Assembly (NCBI RefSeq): GCF_030811685.1
Contig: NZ_JAUSRF010000011.1
Coordinates: forward strand, 1 to 64,000
Direction: 5' to 3'
DNA from: Neorhizobium huautlense
Lineage (GTDB): Bacteria > Pseudomonadota > Alphaproteobacteria > Rhizobiales > Rhizobiaceae
DNA: 64,000 nucleotides
Part shown: piece after piece, positions 1 to 9,540 of the stretch
Numbering within the stretch: the first letter of the stretch is position 1
How the letters are laid out: every line of letters starts with the position of its first letter
Notes under the pieces: generated by a model
What the model was told of the DNA's origin: nothing
The model's database searches: none
What the model saw: only the letters and a program-made list of their open reading frames with translations
Program-made: the position numbers and the translations under genes

Positions 1-174
1 CCAAATTCCGAAGTCTGACGCGTGTGGCATGCCAATGCCTCATGGCAGCCGCAGCCCAGAACATCAAGAAGATCGCAATCGCCCTCACAAGGGCCTCCCA
101 GCCAGCCATGGCATGAGGCAGAAGGATCTTCATTGCCTCATTCGAACGCGACCGGCAAACACGGTGGCCAGCGT

Positions 175-208
175 AAAACAAAACCCCGCCAAAAAATGAC
201 GGGGTTTG
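175..208 (-). terminator. Rho-independent terminator downstream of traG
   Basis: Perfect 8-bp stem (AAACCCCG at 181-188 pairing with CGGGGTTT at 200-207). Read on the minus strand it extends by two more pairs (one G-U) and is followed by a T-rich tail, TGTTTT. It lies about 240 bases past the traG stop and is oriented to end the traC-traD-traG transcript. Confidence 0.6.
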
Positions 209-220
209 TCAGCAGTCTGA

Positions 221-251
221 AGTGTCTGCCTCAGAAGAGGCAGACACTTTT
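221..251 (+). terminator. Rho-independent terminator (plus direction)
   Basis: A perfect 12-bp stem (AGTGTCTGCCTC at 221-232, GAGGCAGACACT at 237-248) with an AGAA tetraloop, followed by a T run on the plus strand. It would end a plus-strand transcript entering from left of the window. With the minus-strand hairpin at 175-208 it insulates the tra region from its neighbour. Confidence 0.65.
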
Positions 252-451
252 GCATCGTCAGCCTTGTATAGTTTGAACGCAAGAGCAGTGACTGGATAAA
301 TATCCGTCACATTCCCACTCCCTGAAAGGGTTTCGATTTTAACAGTGCGCGCCTCAAGGAGGCTCGGTGAAAGCCAGCCAAATATCGGCGTCCCGTTGGG
401 CGATCGCCGCTGGCGGTTTATGGAGAAGAAACATGATCCGTTCCGGCGATG
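252..451. other. Non-coding stretch after traG
   Basis: No convincing gene, repeat or RNA was seen. Short open frames here lack ribosome binding sites and family resemblance. It is the 3-prime flank of traG. Confidence 0.5.
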
Positions 452-2374
452 TCATTCGTGAACGGATGAATGGAAGCGATTTTCCTGGACCGAGTGGATC
501 ATATCCTCGCGGCGAAACCAGATGGCGCGACCACATCTGAGCGGCGGATTGCCGGCGGTGAAAACGATCTGTTCGTCAGTGCGCATGCGCAAGACTTCAT
601 GCGGCTGGATAAGAGGTCGTGCTGCCAGTTGCTTGGACCGCGTTCGTGATGATCCCCGTGATTGAAAACTGCGGCTGACCTGATCAACTTCGACCGTCGT
701 CACGCCGCAGCGGCGCGAAATGTAGTCGGCTGTTTCGGGATCATTGATCGCCGCAAAGGAGATCCAGCTGGCGCTCTCGAACCATTTACTGGAGGCGTCA
801 CGGCCGCCATAGGTTTCGCGTAACTGACCGATCGACTGATAGATCATCGTCAGTGAAATGCCGTACTTGCGGCCGGCATCACGCGCCGTTTCCAGAATGC
901 GCATATAGCCGAGCCGAGCCGCTTCATCGAGAAGGAAAAGCGTTCGTCCCTCGACTGCTCCATCCCGGTTGTAGATGGCGTTCAGCAGTGCGCCGATTAT
1001 CACCCGGGCAAGACCTGAATGGGTCTCGAGGGTCTTGAGGTCGATATTGAGAAAGACATCGGTCTTATCGGACGCAATGTCGTCCGTCGAGAACTCGTCG
1101 CCAGAGACCAGTGCCGCATAGTTCTTGTAGGACAGCCAGTGCGTTTCCTTGATCGCATTGGCATAGACCCCCGAGAATGTTTCGGGTGTCATGTTGACGA
1201 AAGCGGCAACGTTTTCCTTGACGAATTCCGATTGGGAGCCGTTGTAAATTTCCTGCAGGCGGGTGCGAAGTTTCGGCTCCGGCTCTGCCAGATTGGCGCG
1301 GACCTGGCGCAGCGTTTGCTGCTCTTTTTCCGTCTGGCCGGACAGGCAGACATCGGCGATCATAGCGGTGACCAGTTGCAGGCCGGACGCGCGGAAAAAG
1401 TCGTCACGCACGCCGGTGGCACGCCCCGTATCGCTAACGATCCAGGCTGCGACGGCTGCGATATCTTCTTCCTTCGTGCCGCCGAACTTGCCGATCCAGT
1501 CGAGTGCGTTAAACCCCGTGTGCGGCTTGCGCGGATCGAGGACTATGATCGTGCGGGCTGACTTGCGCCGGTGCTCCCTCACCATCGGTGCAACTTCGTT
1601 CGATGGATCGAGGACAACCAGATTTCCCGGCCATTTAAGAGCGGTCGGGATTGTCACCGACGTCGTCTTGAAACCACCCGAGCCGGCGAAAACGATGCCA
1701 TGCGACGAACCGAATGATCCGTCGAAACATAAGAGTGAAGTCTTGCCACCCTTGCCCCAGCTTGTCCGGTCATCGGCCCGGAATGGTCGTCCCGTGATGT
1801 CGTCCCTGTCGACACGGTAACGCTCTCCAATCACAATGCCGCCGGTTCCGGGAAACAGTTTTTGTGCATCGGCGAGCGTCATCCAACCGGCATCTCCATG
1901 GATAGCACGCTTGCCTGCTATCCGTTTCGGTACCGCCCGCGCGAATGCGGCGTTGCCCATCACAATGACCCTGATTGCAAAACCACCAACCATCAGCGCA
2001 CCGCCTGCCCCGATCATTGTGGCGGGGTCGAGATAGGAAAGGATGGACGTGCCTGATGGGACGGCATGCGAGAACGTCGCCAGACGCATTGTTTCGCGAA
2101 CCACGCCGGCAAGCACCACGACAAGGCATCCAGCACCGGTGCCCGATCCGACGATTCTGATGTTTGCCGATCCGGCCGACGCAAAGATCGCAATCAGACC
2201 CAAACATGCGGCCGCAAGATAGGGGAATGCTATACCAATCCGCCCAAGCGTTAACCTTGCGGCTTCTGTGGCACCGAAGCGCGCAAGCCATTGCTCCAAT
2301 CCCGTCAGCCCGGCGAACGCTGCCATCATCAGAACTGGCGGCAGAACGAAGGCGGTGAGTTTACGGATCGTCAT
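452..2374 (-). CDS. traG: TraG, type IV coupling protein (VirD4 family)
   Basis: TraG is the inner-membrane ATPase that links the TraA-bound relaxosome to the Trb mating channel and drives DNA transfer. The 640-residue product has hydrophobic segments in its first ~140 residues (about 7-30, 48-67, 84-95, 120-141). A Walker A motif GSGGFKTT follows near residue 231, and a Walker B core [10 protein letters not shown] near residue 500. Length and order match Ti-plasmid TraG. I place the start at an ATG with GGAGG nine bases upstream; a TTG six bases earlier is possible but too close to that site. It is the last gene of traC-traD-traG, transcribed away from oriT. Confidence 0.93.
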   Translation of the reverse strand: MTIRKLTAFVLPPVLMMAAFAGLTGLEQWLARFGATEAARLTLGRIGIAFPYLAAACLGLIAIFASAGSANIRIVGSGTGAGCLVVVLAGVVRETMRLATFSHAVPSGTSILSYLDPATMIGAGGALMVGGFAIRVIVMGNAAFARAVPKRIAGKRAIHGDAGWMTLADAQKLFPGTGGIVIGERYRVDRDDITGRPFRADDRTSWGKGGKTSLLCFDGSFGSSHGIVFAGSGGFKTTSVTIPTALKWPGNLVVLDPSNEVAPMVREHRRKSARTIIVLDPRKPHTGFNALDWIGKFGGTKEEDIAAVAAWIVSDTGRATGVRDDFFRASGLQLVTAMIADVCLSGQTEKEQQTLRQVRANLAEPEPKLRTRLQEIYNGSQSEFVKENVAAFVNMTPETFSGVYANAIKETHWLSYKNYAALVSGDEFSTDDIASDKTDVFLNIDLKTLETHSGLARVIIGALLNAIYNRDGAVEGRTLFLLDEAARLGYMRILETARDAGRKYGISLTMIYQSIGQLRETYGGRDASSKWFESASWISFAAINDPETADYISRRCGVTTVEVDQVSRSFQSRGSSRTRSKQLAARPLIQPHEVLRMRTDEQIVFTAGNPPLRCGRAIWFRREDMIHSVQENRFHSSVHE

Positions 2375-2576
2375 TGCCAAAAGCCTCCGACCCGATGGCG
2401 ATCAATCGCGCGCGCTCGTTCTCGTCGAGGTTAATGCGGTGACGGAGGTCGATCAGCGCACCGAGAAGAAGCGCACGTTTCTCGTATCGCAGGCCTGCTT
2501 TGACGATCAGGCCGCCAAGCGCAATTTTCTCGCGCGTATCCTTCCTGCGTGCATCCAGTATCGATGACCTGGCCAT
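2361..2576 (-). CDS. traD: TraD, conjugal transfer accessory protein
   Basis: Small basic protein of 71 residues carrying the conserved [12 protein letters not shown] and [13 protein letters not shown] stretches of rhizobial/Ti-plasmid TraD. These proteins help DNA processing at oriT; the exact role is unclear. The ATG used here gives the usual TraD length and follows the traC stop by four bases. An in-frame ATG at 2636 would overlap traC by 56 bases and is less likely. The end overlaps the traG start. Confidence 0.85.
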   Translation of the reverse strand: MARSSILDARRKDTREKIALGGLIVKAGLRYEKRALLLGALIDLRHRINLDENERARLIAIGSEAFGNDDP

Positions 2577-2580
2577 GCGA

Positions 2581-2883
2581 TCAAGCCTCACCACTGCCGC
2601 TCGAAGCCGGGCCAGGCGGGATCGCCGAGCTTGCATCCTCGCGTTGACCTGCTCCTTTCCCCCTCCCGTCCGAAACAGCTCTCGCCGTCCCGCGACCTGG
2701 CCGAAAGTCTGCGGCGATATCTTCGAACCGCGACAGCATTACAGTTTCATCGATCTCGAGTTCGCCCAGGCCTGCCTTCAGAGCGATGCGGCCGATCCGT
2801 TCGGCTTCGCGTGTTTCGGCGGCTTTAAGCTGGTCCTGTAGCTTGGCGATCTCATCGCGGATTTTCGAGGATGGCTTTTTCAT
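2581..2883 (-). CDS. traC: TraC, oriT-region accessory protein
   Basis: 100-residue protein starting [15 protein letters not shown], with a helical N-terminal part typical of TraC from Ti and related plasmids. TraC and TraD are auxiliary relaxosome proteins acting with TraA. The ATG has GGGAGA eight bases upstream. The open frame extends further upstream, but only through the oriT region, so the longer start is rejected. It is first in traC-traD-traG and divergent from traA. Confidence 0.85.
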   Translation of the reverse strand: MKKPSSKIRDEIAKLQDQLKAAETREAERIGRIALKAGLGELEIDETVMLSRFEDIAADFRPGRGTARAVSDGRGKGAGQREDASSAIPPGPASSGSGEA

Positions 2884-2953
2884 TCCGTCAGTCTCCCTTG
2901 ATTGGAAAGCGGTGGCATGAGCCACAGATTTCCAGACCGCAGGGTGCGAAGCA

Positions 2954-2969
2954 CTAGGGTAAATTCTGC
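2954..2969 (-). promoter_or_regulatory. 16-bp motif shared with the traI-repA intergenic region
   Basis: CTAGGGTAAATTCTGC lies 70 bases upstream of traC in the divergent traC/traA promoter region. The exact reverse complement occurs at 21141-21156 between traI and repA. Both places are where TraR-controlled promoters sit in Ti-class plasmids, so this is a candidate activator site. It is not an obvious dyad and does not resemble the 18-bp Ti tra box. Confidence 0.5.
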
Positions 2970-3030
2970 AATCGCCATGGGCGATGCTTTGGTCAATCAT
3001 CCGACCGCTCGACGAGAGCGGATCCGGAAC

Positions 3031-3059
3031 GGCGCAATTATACGTCGCTGACGCGACGT
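3031..3059 (-). other. oriT: oriT core (nick region plus inverted repeat)
   Basis: The minus strand carries ATAATTGCGCC (3031-3041), close to the RSF1010/Ti (MOBQ) nick consensus TAAxTGCGCC. Next to it is a perfect 7-bp inverted repeat ACGTCGC-TGAC-GCGACGT (3042-3059). It sits between divergent traC and traA, exactly where Ti-type plasmids have oriT. TraA should nick within or just after TGCGCC on the minus strand. Confidence 0.88.
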
Positions 3060-3133
3060 TCAGTTTTGGCGCCTTGGCGGGGCCTCCGCACTCCTCGAAC
3101 CCGTCGATTTTGTTCTGAAGGAGAGCTCTACTC

Positions 3134-6100
3134 GTGGCCGTCCCGCATTTTTCCGTCAGCATCGTTACCCGCGGCCGCGGCGCAAGTGCCGTCATGTCGG
3201 CGGCGTATCGCCATTGCGCCAGGATGGAATTTGACCGTGAGGCCCGGACCATCGACTACACGCGCAAGCAGGGTCTGCTGCACGAGGAGTTCGTCATTCC
3301 AGAAGACGCGCCTGAATGGCTTCGAACCTTGATCGGCGACCGGTCCGTCTCCGGGGCGTCGGAAGCGTTCTGGAATACAGTCGAAGGTTTCGAGAAAAGG
3401 GCCGACGCACAACTGGCCAAGGATGTCACCATTGCCCTGCCCATCGAGCTCTCTGCCGCTCAAAATATCGAGCTGATGCGTGACTTCGTGGCAGGGCACA
3501 TCAAACCCAAGGGAATGGTGGCCGACTGGGTCTATCATGACACTCCGGGCAATCCGCATATCCATCTGATGATGACATTGCGGCCGCTGACCGAAGATGG
3601 CTTTGGCGGAAAGAAGATCGCGGTACTCGGCCCGAACGGCAATCCCGTGCGCAATGACGCAGGCAAGATCGTCTATCAGCTATGGGCCGGCGATGGCGCA
3701 GATTTCAATACTTTCAGGGACAACTGGTTTGCCTGCCAGAACCACCATCTTGCACTTGCAGGCCTCGATATTCGTGTCGATGGTCGATCGTTCGAGAAAC
3801 AGGGCATCGCACTCGAGCCGACGATCCATCTTGGTGTGGGCACGGCAGCGATCGATCGGAAGGCGGATGCAGCAGTAAAGGGCGGTCATGCCGGGAAGAT
3901 GAAGCTCGAGCGGATCGAGTTGCAGGAAGAGCGCCGTGAGATAAACGCCCACCGTATCGAGCGCGACCCCGGTCTGATCATCGATGTCATAACCCGCGAA
4001 AAGAGCGTGTTCGACGAGCGTGATATCGCCAAGCTCCTCTATCGTTACATCGACGATCCGGCATTGTTCACGGATCTGATGGTGCGGGTTCTGCAGCATC
4101 CCGCTGCATTGTGTCTGGATCGCGAACGGATCTCGTTTGCGACGGGTGCGCGATCTCACGCCAAATACACGACGCGTGATCTCGTTCGCATCGAAGCGCA
4201 GATGGCCAACCGAGCGTTATGGCTCGCCCGACAGCGCTCTCACCTGATTTCGGCGCGGGTCCTCAAACGAACGTTCAAGCGTCAGGAGCACCTATCGGAC
4301 GAGCAGAAATCTGCCATCGAACATGTGGCCGGCGGTAGCCGGATAACCGCCATCGTCGGGCGCGCGGGCGCCGGCAAGACGACGATGATGCACGCCGCCC
4401 GTGAAGCCTGGGAGTCGGCCGGATATCGCGTCGTCGGTGGCGCCCTCGCCGGCAAGGCCGCTGAAGGTCTGGAGAAGGAAGCGGGGATCGCATCGCGCAC
4501 GCTTTCTTCATGGGAGCTGCGGTGGGACCAGGAGCGGGATCGTCTGGATGAAAGAACGGTCTTTGTACTCGACGAAGCCGGGATGGTATCCTCCCGGCAG
4601 ATGGCGCGCTTCGTGGAAGCGGCCGCGTTGTCGGGTGCAAAGCTGGTTCTGGTCGGCGATCCCGATCAACTGCAGCCGATCGAGGCGGGCGCCGCATTCC
4701 GGGCGATTGCGGAGCGTATCGGCTACGCGGAACTCGACACGATTTATCGCCAGCGCGAACAGTGGATGCGGGACGCGTCGCTCGATCTAGCGCGGGGAAA
4801 CGTTTCGGCAGCGCTGAGCGCCTACGAGCAACAGGGTATGGTACGGACGGCCTGGAGCCGGGACGAAGCGATTGCGTCTTTGGTCGATGATTGGGACCGG
4901 AATTATGATCCAAAAACGACCTCGCTGATCCTCGCGCATCGGCGTCGCGACGTCCGAATGCTGAACGAGATGGCGCGCGCCAGACTCGTTGAACGAAGCC
5001 TGGTCGATAACGGATGTGCGTTCGAGACGGAAGACGGTGCCCGTCTGTTTGCAGCCGGCGACCAGATCATCTTCTTGAAGAACGAGGGCTCGCTCGGGGT
5101 CAAGAACGGAATGCTGGCGCGCGTTACCGATGCGCGAGCCGGTCACCTTGTCGCCGAGATCGGAAGCGGCGAAGACCGCCGTCAGATCACGATTGATCAG
5201 CACTTTTACGCCAATGTCGATCATGGCTACGCCACCACCATCCACAAGAGCCAGGGCGCTACTGTCGATCGGGTCAAGGTACTGGCATCGAGCACGATGG
5301 ATCGGCATCTCTCCTATGTCGCCATGACGCGCCACCGGGAGACGGCGGAGCTCTATATCGGGCTGGAAGATTTTGCGCACCGGCGTGGTGGTGTTTTGGT
5401 CGATCACGGTGAAGCGCCCTTCGAGCACAAGCCGGAGAACCGCGACAGCTACTTCGTCACGCTCGGATATGGTGATGGCGACGAACGCACCATCTGGGGT
5501 GTCGATCTTGCGCGCGCCATGGATGAGACGGATGTCGTGATCGGCGATCGTATCGGTCTCGAACACGTCAAAGCCACGCCCATCAAGCTGCCGAATGGCA
5601 CCGTTGTCCAACGCAATTCCTGGAAGGTTGTGCCCTTGGCGGACCTGGCCATGGCCAGGATGCACGAGCGGCTGTCGCGCGACGCATCGAAGGAAACAAC
5701 ACTGGATTACCAGAGCGTTTCCGAGCTGCGCGCAGCGCTTCGATTTGCGGATACGCGTGGTCTTCATCTGCTGAATGTTGCTCGCACGCTCATGCTCGAC
5801 CGCCTGCATTGGACGGTTCGTCAAAAGAAGAAGCTCACCGATCTCGCTTCGCGGCTCACGGCCATCGGAACACGGCTTGGATTGGGCCCAATGCCAGCGG
5901 GAAAGCGGCAGCATCACACTGGGAAAGACACCGAAACACGGATCCGTTCCGTATCCGTAGAGGAGAAAACACTCATGGTTTCCGGCATTTCGTCATTCGC
6001 AAAATCATTGGAGCAAGCCGTCGAGGATAAGGTCTCGGCGGATCCGGCGCTAAAGAACCAATGGCAGGACGTCTCGGCGCGCTTTCATCTGGTCTTCGCC

Positions 6101-6766
6101 GATCCACAGTCGGCATTCGACGCGGTGAATGTCCATGCCATGATCGGCAACTCCGCGACCGCAGCGGCAACGCTCGAGGCGATCACAGAGCGACCTGAAA
6201 CGTTTGGAAAGCTGAAAGGCAAGACCGGTCTTTTCGCCGGAAAGGCCGAGAGCGATGCCCGGCAAACCGCACTCGTCAATGTTCCGGCCTTGGCCCGCGA
6301 TCTCGAGGCCTATCTGCACAAGCGCGAGGAGGCGTCACAGAAATATGAGGCAGAGGTTCGTGCCACCAGGCTGAAGATCGCCATCGAGATCCCGGCGCTC
6401 TCGGATGCAGCAAGGCAAACCCTGGAACGGGTCCGTGACGCTATCGACCGCAACGATCTTCCTGCAGGCCTCGAATACGCGCTGGTCGACAAGATGGTGA
6501 AAGCCGAACTCGAAGGGTTTGCCAGGATCGCAACGGAGCGTTTTGGGGAGCGCACCTTCCTTCCGCTCGCGGCAAAGACTGCGGTCGGCAAGACGTTCGA
6601 GAGATTGTCGGTTGGAATGAACCCGGCACAGAAGGCCGAGCTGCGATCCGCGTGGAGCATGATCCGAACGGTGCAGCAGCTTGCCGCTCACGAGCGAACG
6701 ACAACGGCGCTTTCCCAGGCGGAAACGATGCGGCAGACCCAGACAAAAGGACTGGCTCTGAAATGA
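3134..6766 (+). CDS. traA: TraA, relaxase-helicase
   Basis: TraA nicks oriT, stays bound to the transferred strand and unwinds it. The 1210-residue protein begins with a MobA/MobL (MOBQ) relaxase domain: SAAYRHCARM near residue 22, and the metal-binding segment around 136-150 with HIHLM (histidines 142 and 144). A RecD/TraI-like superfamily 1 helicase follows, with Walker A GRAGAGKTT near 408 and FVLDEAGMV near 476. The C-terminal third is variable and helical. Start is GTG with GGAGAG nine bases upstream. The stop overlaps the traF start by two bases, so traA-traF-traB-traH is one operon. Confidence 0.95.
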   Translation: MAVPHFSVSIVTRGRGASAVMSAAYRHCARMEFDREARTIDYTRKQGLLHEEFVIPEDAPEWLRTLIGDRSVSGASEAFWNTVEGFEKRADAQLAKDVTIALPIELSAAQNIELMRDFVAGHIKPKGMVADWVYHDTPGNPHIHLMMTLRPLTEDGFGGKKIAVLGPNGNPVRNDAGKIVYQLWAGDGADFNTFRDNWFACQNHHLALAGLDIRVDGRSFEKQGIALEPTIHLGVGTAAIDRKADAAVKGGHAGKMKLERIELQEERREINAHRIERDPGLIIDVITREKSVFDERDIAKLLYRYIDDPALFTDLMVRVLQHPAALCLDRERISFATGARSHAKYTTRDLVRIEAQMANRALWLARQRSHLISARVLKRTFKRQEHLSDEQKSAIEHVAGGSRITAIVGRAGAGKTTMMHAAREAWESAGYRVVGGALAGKAAEGLEKEAGIASRTLSSWELRWDQERDRLDERTVFVLDEAGMVSSRQMARFVEAAALSGAKLVLVGDPDQLQPIEAGAAFRAIAERIGYAELDTIYRQREQWMRDASLDLARGNVSAALSAYEQQGMVRTAWSRDEAIASLVDDWDRNYDPKTTSLILAHRRRDVRMLNEMARARLVERSLVDNGCAFETEDGARLFAAGDQIIFLKNEGSLGVKNGMLARVTDARAGHLVAEIGSGEDRRQITIDQHFYANVDHGYATTIHKSQGATVDRVKVLASSTMDRHLSYVAMTRHRETAELYIGLEDFAHRRGGVLVDHGEAPFEHKPENRDSYFVTLGYGDGDERTIWGVDLARAMDETDVVIGDRIGLEHVKATPIKLPNGTVVQRNSWKVVPLADLAMARMHERLSRDASKETTLDYQSVSELRAALRFADTRGLHLLNVARTLMLDRLHWTVRQKKKLTDLASRLTAIGTRLGLGPMPAGKRQHHTGKDTETRIRSVSVEEKTLMVSGISSFAKSLEQAVEDKVSADPALKNQWQDVSARFHLVFADPQSAFDAVNVHAMIGNSATAAATLEAITERPETFGKLKGKTGLFAGKAESDARQTALVNVPALARDLEAYLHKREEASQKYEAEVRATRLKIAIEIPALSDAARQTLERVRDAIDRNDLPAGLEYALVDKMVKAELEGFARIATERFGERTFLPLAAKTAVGKTFERLSVGMNPAQKAELRSAWSMIRTVQQLAAHERTTTALSQAETMRQTQTKGLALK

Positions 6767-7329
6767 TCAACCAAGCGCACGACGTCTTGTCTACCGCCCG
6801 ACAAACGCGACCGGGTCTTGTCCTGCTCTGCGCGTCCGGCTTATTCACGCTTGCCGCGGTTGTTGCCGGATTTGCCGGCGGCTTGCGGCTCAATACAACG
6901 CCAAGCGAGCCCCTCGGGCTCTGGCGGATCGTCAGGCTCGATCGCCCGGTCGAACGTGGCGATATCCTGTTCATCTGCCCGCCAATTTCGGCGGATATGC
7001 AAGAGGCACGATCTCGTGGCTACCTTCGTTTCGGTCTGTGCGAAGGTGGCAACGCGCCGCTGATCAAGACTGTGGCGGCATTGCCCGACCAGGTCGTCGA
7101 GATCGGCGAGGTGGTTCGTATCGATGGAGAGGTCCTCGCGCATTCTCGCCTCTCGTCGACGGACGGAAAGCGCCGGCGACTGAACCCCTATGCTGGCGGA
7201 AAGGTCGGTGCGGACCAAGTCTATCTGCATTCGGATTTTCCGGGATCTTTTGATTCCCGCTATTTTGGCCCGCTGCCCATTAACAACATTCTGGGGTTGG
7301 CGAAGGAGTTGATCACCTATGCACCGTGA
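6763..7329 (+). CDS. traF: TraF, S26-family signal-peptidase-like transfer protein
   Basis: 188 residues. An N-terminal membrane segment (about 17-40) is followed by TTPSEPLGLWR with the likely catalytic Ser48 and by PLIKTVAALP with Lys102, the Ser/Lys pair of signal peptidase I-like proteases. In RP4 the homologue matures and cyclises the TrbC pilin; the same role is inferred here. The ATG overlaps the traA stop and the 3-prime end overlaps traB by 11 bases. Confidence 0.9.
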   Translation: MINQAHDVLSTARQTRPGLVLLCASGLFTLAAVVAGFAGGLRLNTTPSEPLGLWRIVRLDRPVERGDILFICPPISADMQEARSRGYLRFGLCEGGNAPLIKTVAALPDQVVEIGEVVRIDGEVLAHSRLSSTDGKRRRLNPYAGGKVGADQVYLHSDFPGSFDSRYFGPLPINNILGLAKELITYAP

Positions 7330-8479
7330 CCGCCCCCACCTGTTATTGTTGCTGGGAGGTGCTGCTCTTTGCGGATGGATAGGCTGGAGTGGCGAGGTAC
7401 TTCTTCTCCCTGTCGCAGCCGTCTTCTCGGCACTGTGGTCCGGCGCGCAGACACGCTGGCAGGCGGCCCTTATCTCCGCATGTTATTTCCTGGCTGCTTC
7501 ACGCGGTTTGCCGCAGGGCGTAGCAAACTTCTACGCGTCCGAACTTTTTCCGGGCCTGCTGCTGTGGGTGACTGCATCGTCCGTGTTCGTTTGTGTGCAC
7601 GCGTTGAGCTGGGCCAATACGACCGCCCTGCGCCTGTCACTGCGATATTTCGTGGCGTGTGCGATGATGGCCGTCCCGCTGGCCGGAATTCTCGGCTGGG
7701 CACATCCGGTGACGGCTGCCGGCGCGATATTCCCGGGTTGGGGCTGGACCGGGCTGATGGCGATGCTGATTGGCCTGGCATTGATGGTCACGCGCTGTCG
7801 CTTCATCGCAGGAACGGTTCTCTGTGGGCTTTGGATCTGGTCTGCCATCCATTGGACACCGCCGATTGCTCCGGCCGGTTGGCAGGGCGTTGATCTTCAT
7901 CTGGGCGCCTCTCTTGGGCGCGAAGAGGGCATGCAATGGCAACAACAACTCGTGTCCCTCGCAAAAGGACACGCGCCGGGGGCTGTTATCGTGTTTCCTG
8001 AAAGTGCGCTCGGGTTCTGGACGCCAACGTCGAGCCGATTCTGGCAGAAGTCCCTCGAGCACACAGACATCACCATTATTGCCGGCGCAGCAGCCATTGA
8101 CGAGGGCGGCTATGACAATGTGCTGGTGCGCATCACTGCAGCAGGCGCTGACATCATCTATCGTGAGCGCATGCCCGTCCCGGGCGCCATGTGGCAGCCG
8201 TGGTCACGCTTGATAGATGATGGCGCTGGAGCTCGCGCCTATGTTTTCGCCAATCCTGCGGTTCTTTCAGGCTCAATAAGAGTTGCACCGCTCATCTGCT
8301 ACGAACAACTGATCGTCTGGCCGGTATTGCAGTCCATGCTCCATGATCCCGACATCATCATTGCTGTCGGTAATGGTTGGTGGACGACAGGCACCTCTAT
8401 CGTCGCCATCCAGCGCGCGGCAACGCAGGCCTGGGCGCGCCTCTTCGACAAACCCCTCGTGATGTCCTTCAACACCTGA
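7319..8479 (+). CDS. traB: TraB, CN-hydrolase-fold conjugation protein
   Basis: 386 residues, with about six hydrophobic segments in the first ~180. The C-terminal half resembles the nitrilase/apolipoprotein N-acyltransferase fold: VIVFPESALG with the catalytic-type Glu, a later PLICYEQ with the nucleophile-type Cys, and a closing GNGWW segment. TraB stimulates transfer in Ti plasmids, but its chemistry is not established. It overlaps traF and precedes traH. Confidence 0.9.
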   Translation: MHRDRPHLLLLLGGAALCGWIGWSGEVLLLPVAAVFSALWSGAQTRWQAALISACYFLAASRGLPQGVANFYASELFPGLLLWVTASSVFVCVHALSWANTTALRLSLRYFVACAMMAVPLAGILGWAHPVTAAGAIFPGWGWTGLMAMLIGLALMVTRCRFIAGTVLCGLWIWSAIHWTPPIAPAGWQGVDLHLGASLGREEGMQWQQQLVSLAKGHAPGAVIVFPESALGFWTPTSSRFWQKSLEHTDITIIAGAAAIDEGGYDNVLVRITAAGADIIYRERMPVPGAMWQPWSRLIDDGAGARAYVFANPAVLSGSIRVAPLICYEQLIVWPVLQSMLHDPDIIIAVGNGWWTTGTSIVAIQRAATQAWARLFDKPLVMSFNT

Positions 8480-8490
8480 TTGGATAGACC

Positions 8491-9096
8491 ATGCTCGATG
8501 CCGCGCTGATTGCCCAATGTGCCGATCCCAGCCTGACGCCCGCCATCGTGGAACGGTTTGTCGAAGTGGCCGGATCGGATGATCCGCTGGCGATCACCGT
8601 TCGTTGGGGGGACAAAACTATCCTCGTTCCGAAGCCAACGACGGCTGAGGAAGCGCTCGGCATTGTGAGGCAACACGCTGGCATGGCTACAGTTCGTGTC
8701 GGCATCACGCAAACGCCAGTCGGCCACGGTGTCGGAAGAAGCGAGGAGCTTAGTGGGAAGCCTTTCGACCCTTGCGAAAATCTGCGCGCCGGGACTGCCA
8801 TATTCGCGAAGATCGCACGCATTGTTACGAGGTGGTATGGCAATCCGACCGACAGCCAGGTTCTGCCGCAACTGTTCGAGGATGCTGTGCTTGCCTGGAA
8901 AAGTGGTGTGTTCGAAGGGCAGAAGGTTTTCCTTGAAGAGGATCCGGGCGGGCAGACGTTCCTGATTGGAGGGCAGAGTGAGCAGGTCGAACTCTTCGGA
9001 GATGAAGTTCGACCTTCCTCGGCTCGACGGAAGGCTGAGGTACAGGAAGGTCCGGGCATCAGGGTCGATCTGTCGAGGATCGGTGTCGATCCATGA
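8491..9096 (+). CDS. traH: TraH, conjugal transfer protein
   Basis: 201-residue soluble protein in the position of Ti-plasmid TraH, eleven bases after traB. It contains LFEDAVLAWKSGVFEGQK and a charged C-terminus. No enzymatic motif is recognised; TraH-type proteins are accessory and often dispensable. It is the last gene of the traAFBH operon. Confidence 0.8.
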   Translation: MLDAALIAQCADPSLTPAIVERFVEVAGSDDPLAITVRWGDKTILVPKPTTAEEALGIVRQHAGMATVRVGITQTPVGHGVGRSEELSGKPFDPCENLRAGTAIFAKIARIVTRWYGNPTDSQVLPQLFEDAVLAWKSGVFEGQKVFLEEDPGGQTFLIGGQSEQVELFGDEVRPSSARRKAEVQEGPGIRVDLSRIGVDP

Positions 9097-9104
9097 GCCG
9101 GCCT

Positions 9105-9341
9105 CTAGCCGCTCAAATCGCCATCCTGCTCGGGTTTCCTGGTGATGAGTTCCACCGGGTCGGTACCCAAGGCATCGGCGATCAGCCCGAGAACCGTCAG
9201 CGACGCACTCTTCTTTCCGCGTTCGATATCGCCGATATAACGAGTGCTCAGGCCACAGCGATGGGCCAATTCCTCCTGCGACATGTTCACGCCATGACGG
9301 GTACGACGCAAGTTCACCGCCATGATCCCGTTGAGATCCAT
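9105..9341 (-). CDS. XRE-family transcriptional regulator
   Basis: 78 residues, almost entirely one Cro/CI helix-turn-helix: NLRRTRHGVNMSQEELAHRCGLSTRYIGDIERGKKSASLTVLG. Such stand-alone domains are often autorepressors. A perfect 14-bp palindrome lies 37 bases upstream of the start and is a plausible operator. It converges on traH and diverges from traM, so it may influence transfer control; that is inference. Confidence 0.85.
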   Translation of the reverse strand: MDLNGIMAVNLRRTRHGVNMSQEELAHRCGLSTRYIGDIERGKKSASLTVLGLIADALGTDPVELITRKPEQDGDLSG

Positions 9342-9377
9342 GCGGAAAGCGGAACGCTAATCCGAACGATCCGACTA

Positions 9378-9391
9378 GGAACTATAGTTCC
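9378..9391. promoter_or_regulatory. Palindromic operator candidate upstream of the XRE gene
   Basis: GGAACTATAGTTCC is a perfect 14-bp palindrome between the divergent XRE gene and traM. It is typical in size for a small XRE dimer. Confidence 0.5.
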
Positions 9392-9540
9392 GATTCGACA
9401 GGAGGCGTGCTATTGTCCAACTGGTTTTTCCGCGTTTTGGCTCACGACAATGATCCATGCTTCCAAACATGAAATATGGGCCACGCGGCAACCGTAGGAT
9501 TTGACATCCGTCATCTCGCAACGTTACGTCAACGGACACA

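Noticed and set aside
22-276. 84-codon plus-strand frame at the left edge
   Set aside because: Runs through both terminator hairpins and has no recognisable domain.
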